In this document: piece by piece, positions 7,587 to 7,879 of the stretch
Layout of the letters: every line of letters begins with the position of its first letter
Position numbering within the stretch: the stretch's first letter is position 1
Assembly: GCA_937952155.1 (NCBI GenBank)
Contig: CALFYH010000163.1
Location: 1 to 7,879 of the forward strand
Reading direction: 5' to 3'
Length of the DNA stretch: 7,879 nt
Source of the DNA: an uncultured Saprospiraceae bacterium
Lineage (GTDB): Bacteria > Bacteroidota > Bacteroidia > Chitinophagales > Saprospiraceae
Position numbers and translations under genes: made by a program
Notes under the pieces: model-generated
What the model was told of the DNA's origin: nothing
Database searches by the model: none
Seen by the model: only the letters and a program-made list of their open reading frames with translations

Positions 7587-7866
7587 TTATTTGTGGATTC
7601 TTTCGAAGACATCTTTATAACCTAATACCATTTTATCCCAACTGTAATTTTGAATGGTAAATTGCTTAATATCATTTTCCTTGAGACAAGAATTTTCAAC
7701 GAGCTCATTTATAGATTTAGCCCAAGCAAATGCATCACCTGACTTTACCCTATATCCATTTTTTCCGTGTACAATAGCATCTTGCATACCTTCTATATCT
7801 GAAACCAATACTGTCTTTCCTAGTATTGCTGCTTCCAATGCAACCAATCCAAAACCTTCCATATCT
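7587..7866 (-). CDS. Glycosyltransferase family 4, C-terminal fragment (contig edge)
   Basis: Only the last 92 codons are present; the N-terminal acceptor domain and most of the donor domain lie beyond the contig end. The visible part begins DMEGFGLVALEAAILGK: the EGFGLVALE segment is the GT4 E-x7-E donor-binding motif, followed by VSDIEGMQDAIVHGKNGYRV (residues 21-40 from the Met), the usual downstream block. The Met at 7862 is internal to this motif and is not a start codon. GT4 enzymes transfer sugars from nucleotide donors to polysaccharide or lipid acceptors; the acceptor here is unknown. Its TAA abuts the TAA of the convergent phosphodiesterase gene with no gap. The frame stays open into the adapter sequence, but those extra codons are not genomic. 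Confidence 0.9.
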
Positions 7867-7879
7867 AGATCGGAAGAGC
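7867..7879 (+). other. Illumina TruSeq adapter remnant (artefact)
   Basis: The last 13 bases read AGATCGGAAGAGC, the exact universal stem that begins the Illumina TruSeq adapter read-through. It sits at the very end of the window, in the orientation expected when a read runs off its insert into the adapter. Chance identity over 13 bases exactly at a contig end is very unlikely. These bases are not part of the genome. Confidence 0.95.

Noticed and set aside
1..7879. Mobile element, defence island, CRISPR or other new system
   Set aside because: No transposase, integrase, regular repeats, tRNA-like attachment site or unknown gene cluster is visible; every full-length gene fits a known family.

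Overview
This 7,879-base, AT-rich window looks like an ordinary chromosomal contig from a member of the Bacteroidota. The evidence is the character of the proteins (a short TrmD, a lipoprotein prolyl oligopeptidase next to an M20 dipeptidase, and an LpxH-like phosphoesterase beside an MJ1255-type glycosyltransferase). No start codon has a Shine-Dalgarno sequence, and one upstream site matches the Bacteroidota -7 promoter element TAnnTTTG. The family or genus cannot be settled from the sequence alone; a Saprospiraceae- or Chitinophagales-like organism would fit.

Layout. The left half is on the minus strand. Reading in the direction of transcription it holds a lipoprotein prolyl oligopeptidase (4361-2223), then after a 10-bp gap an M20 dipeptidase (2212-824), then a 91-bp gap carrying an inverted repeat, then trmD (732-55). 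A 278-bp divergent intergenic region (4362-4639) separates this from a plus-strand run: an LpxH-like metallophosphoesterase (4640-5500), a GT-B glycosyltransferase that starts with TTG (5534-6547), and an exported endonuclease/exonuclease/phosphatase-fold phosphodiesterase resembling neutral sphingomyelinase (6636-7586). A minus-strand group 4 glycosyltransferase, cut off by the contig end, converges on this last gene with no base between the two stop codons.

How the genes work together. The two peptidases form a likely operon for peptide use: the envelope-anchored oligopeptidase cuts at proline in short peptides and the cytosolic M20 enzyme hydrolyses dipeptides. The plus-strand genes suggest envelope glycolipid or lipid work, but their substrates cannot be read from sequence. 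trmD is a tRNA-modification housekeeping gene and seems unrelated to its neighbours.

The last 13 bases (7867-7879) are an exact copy of the Illumina TruSeq adapter stem, so the contig ends in sequencing-library sequence and not in genomic DNA. I found no mobile element, CRISPR array, RNA gene or convincing new system; the window is mostly conserved metabolism and envelope genes.
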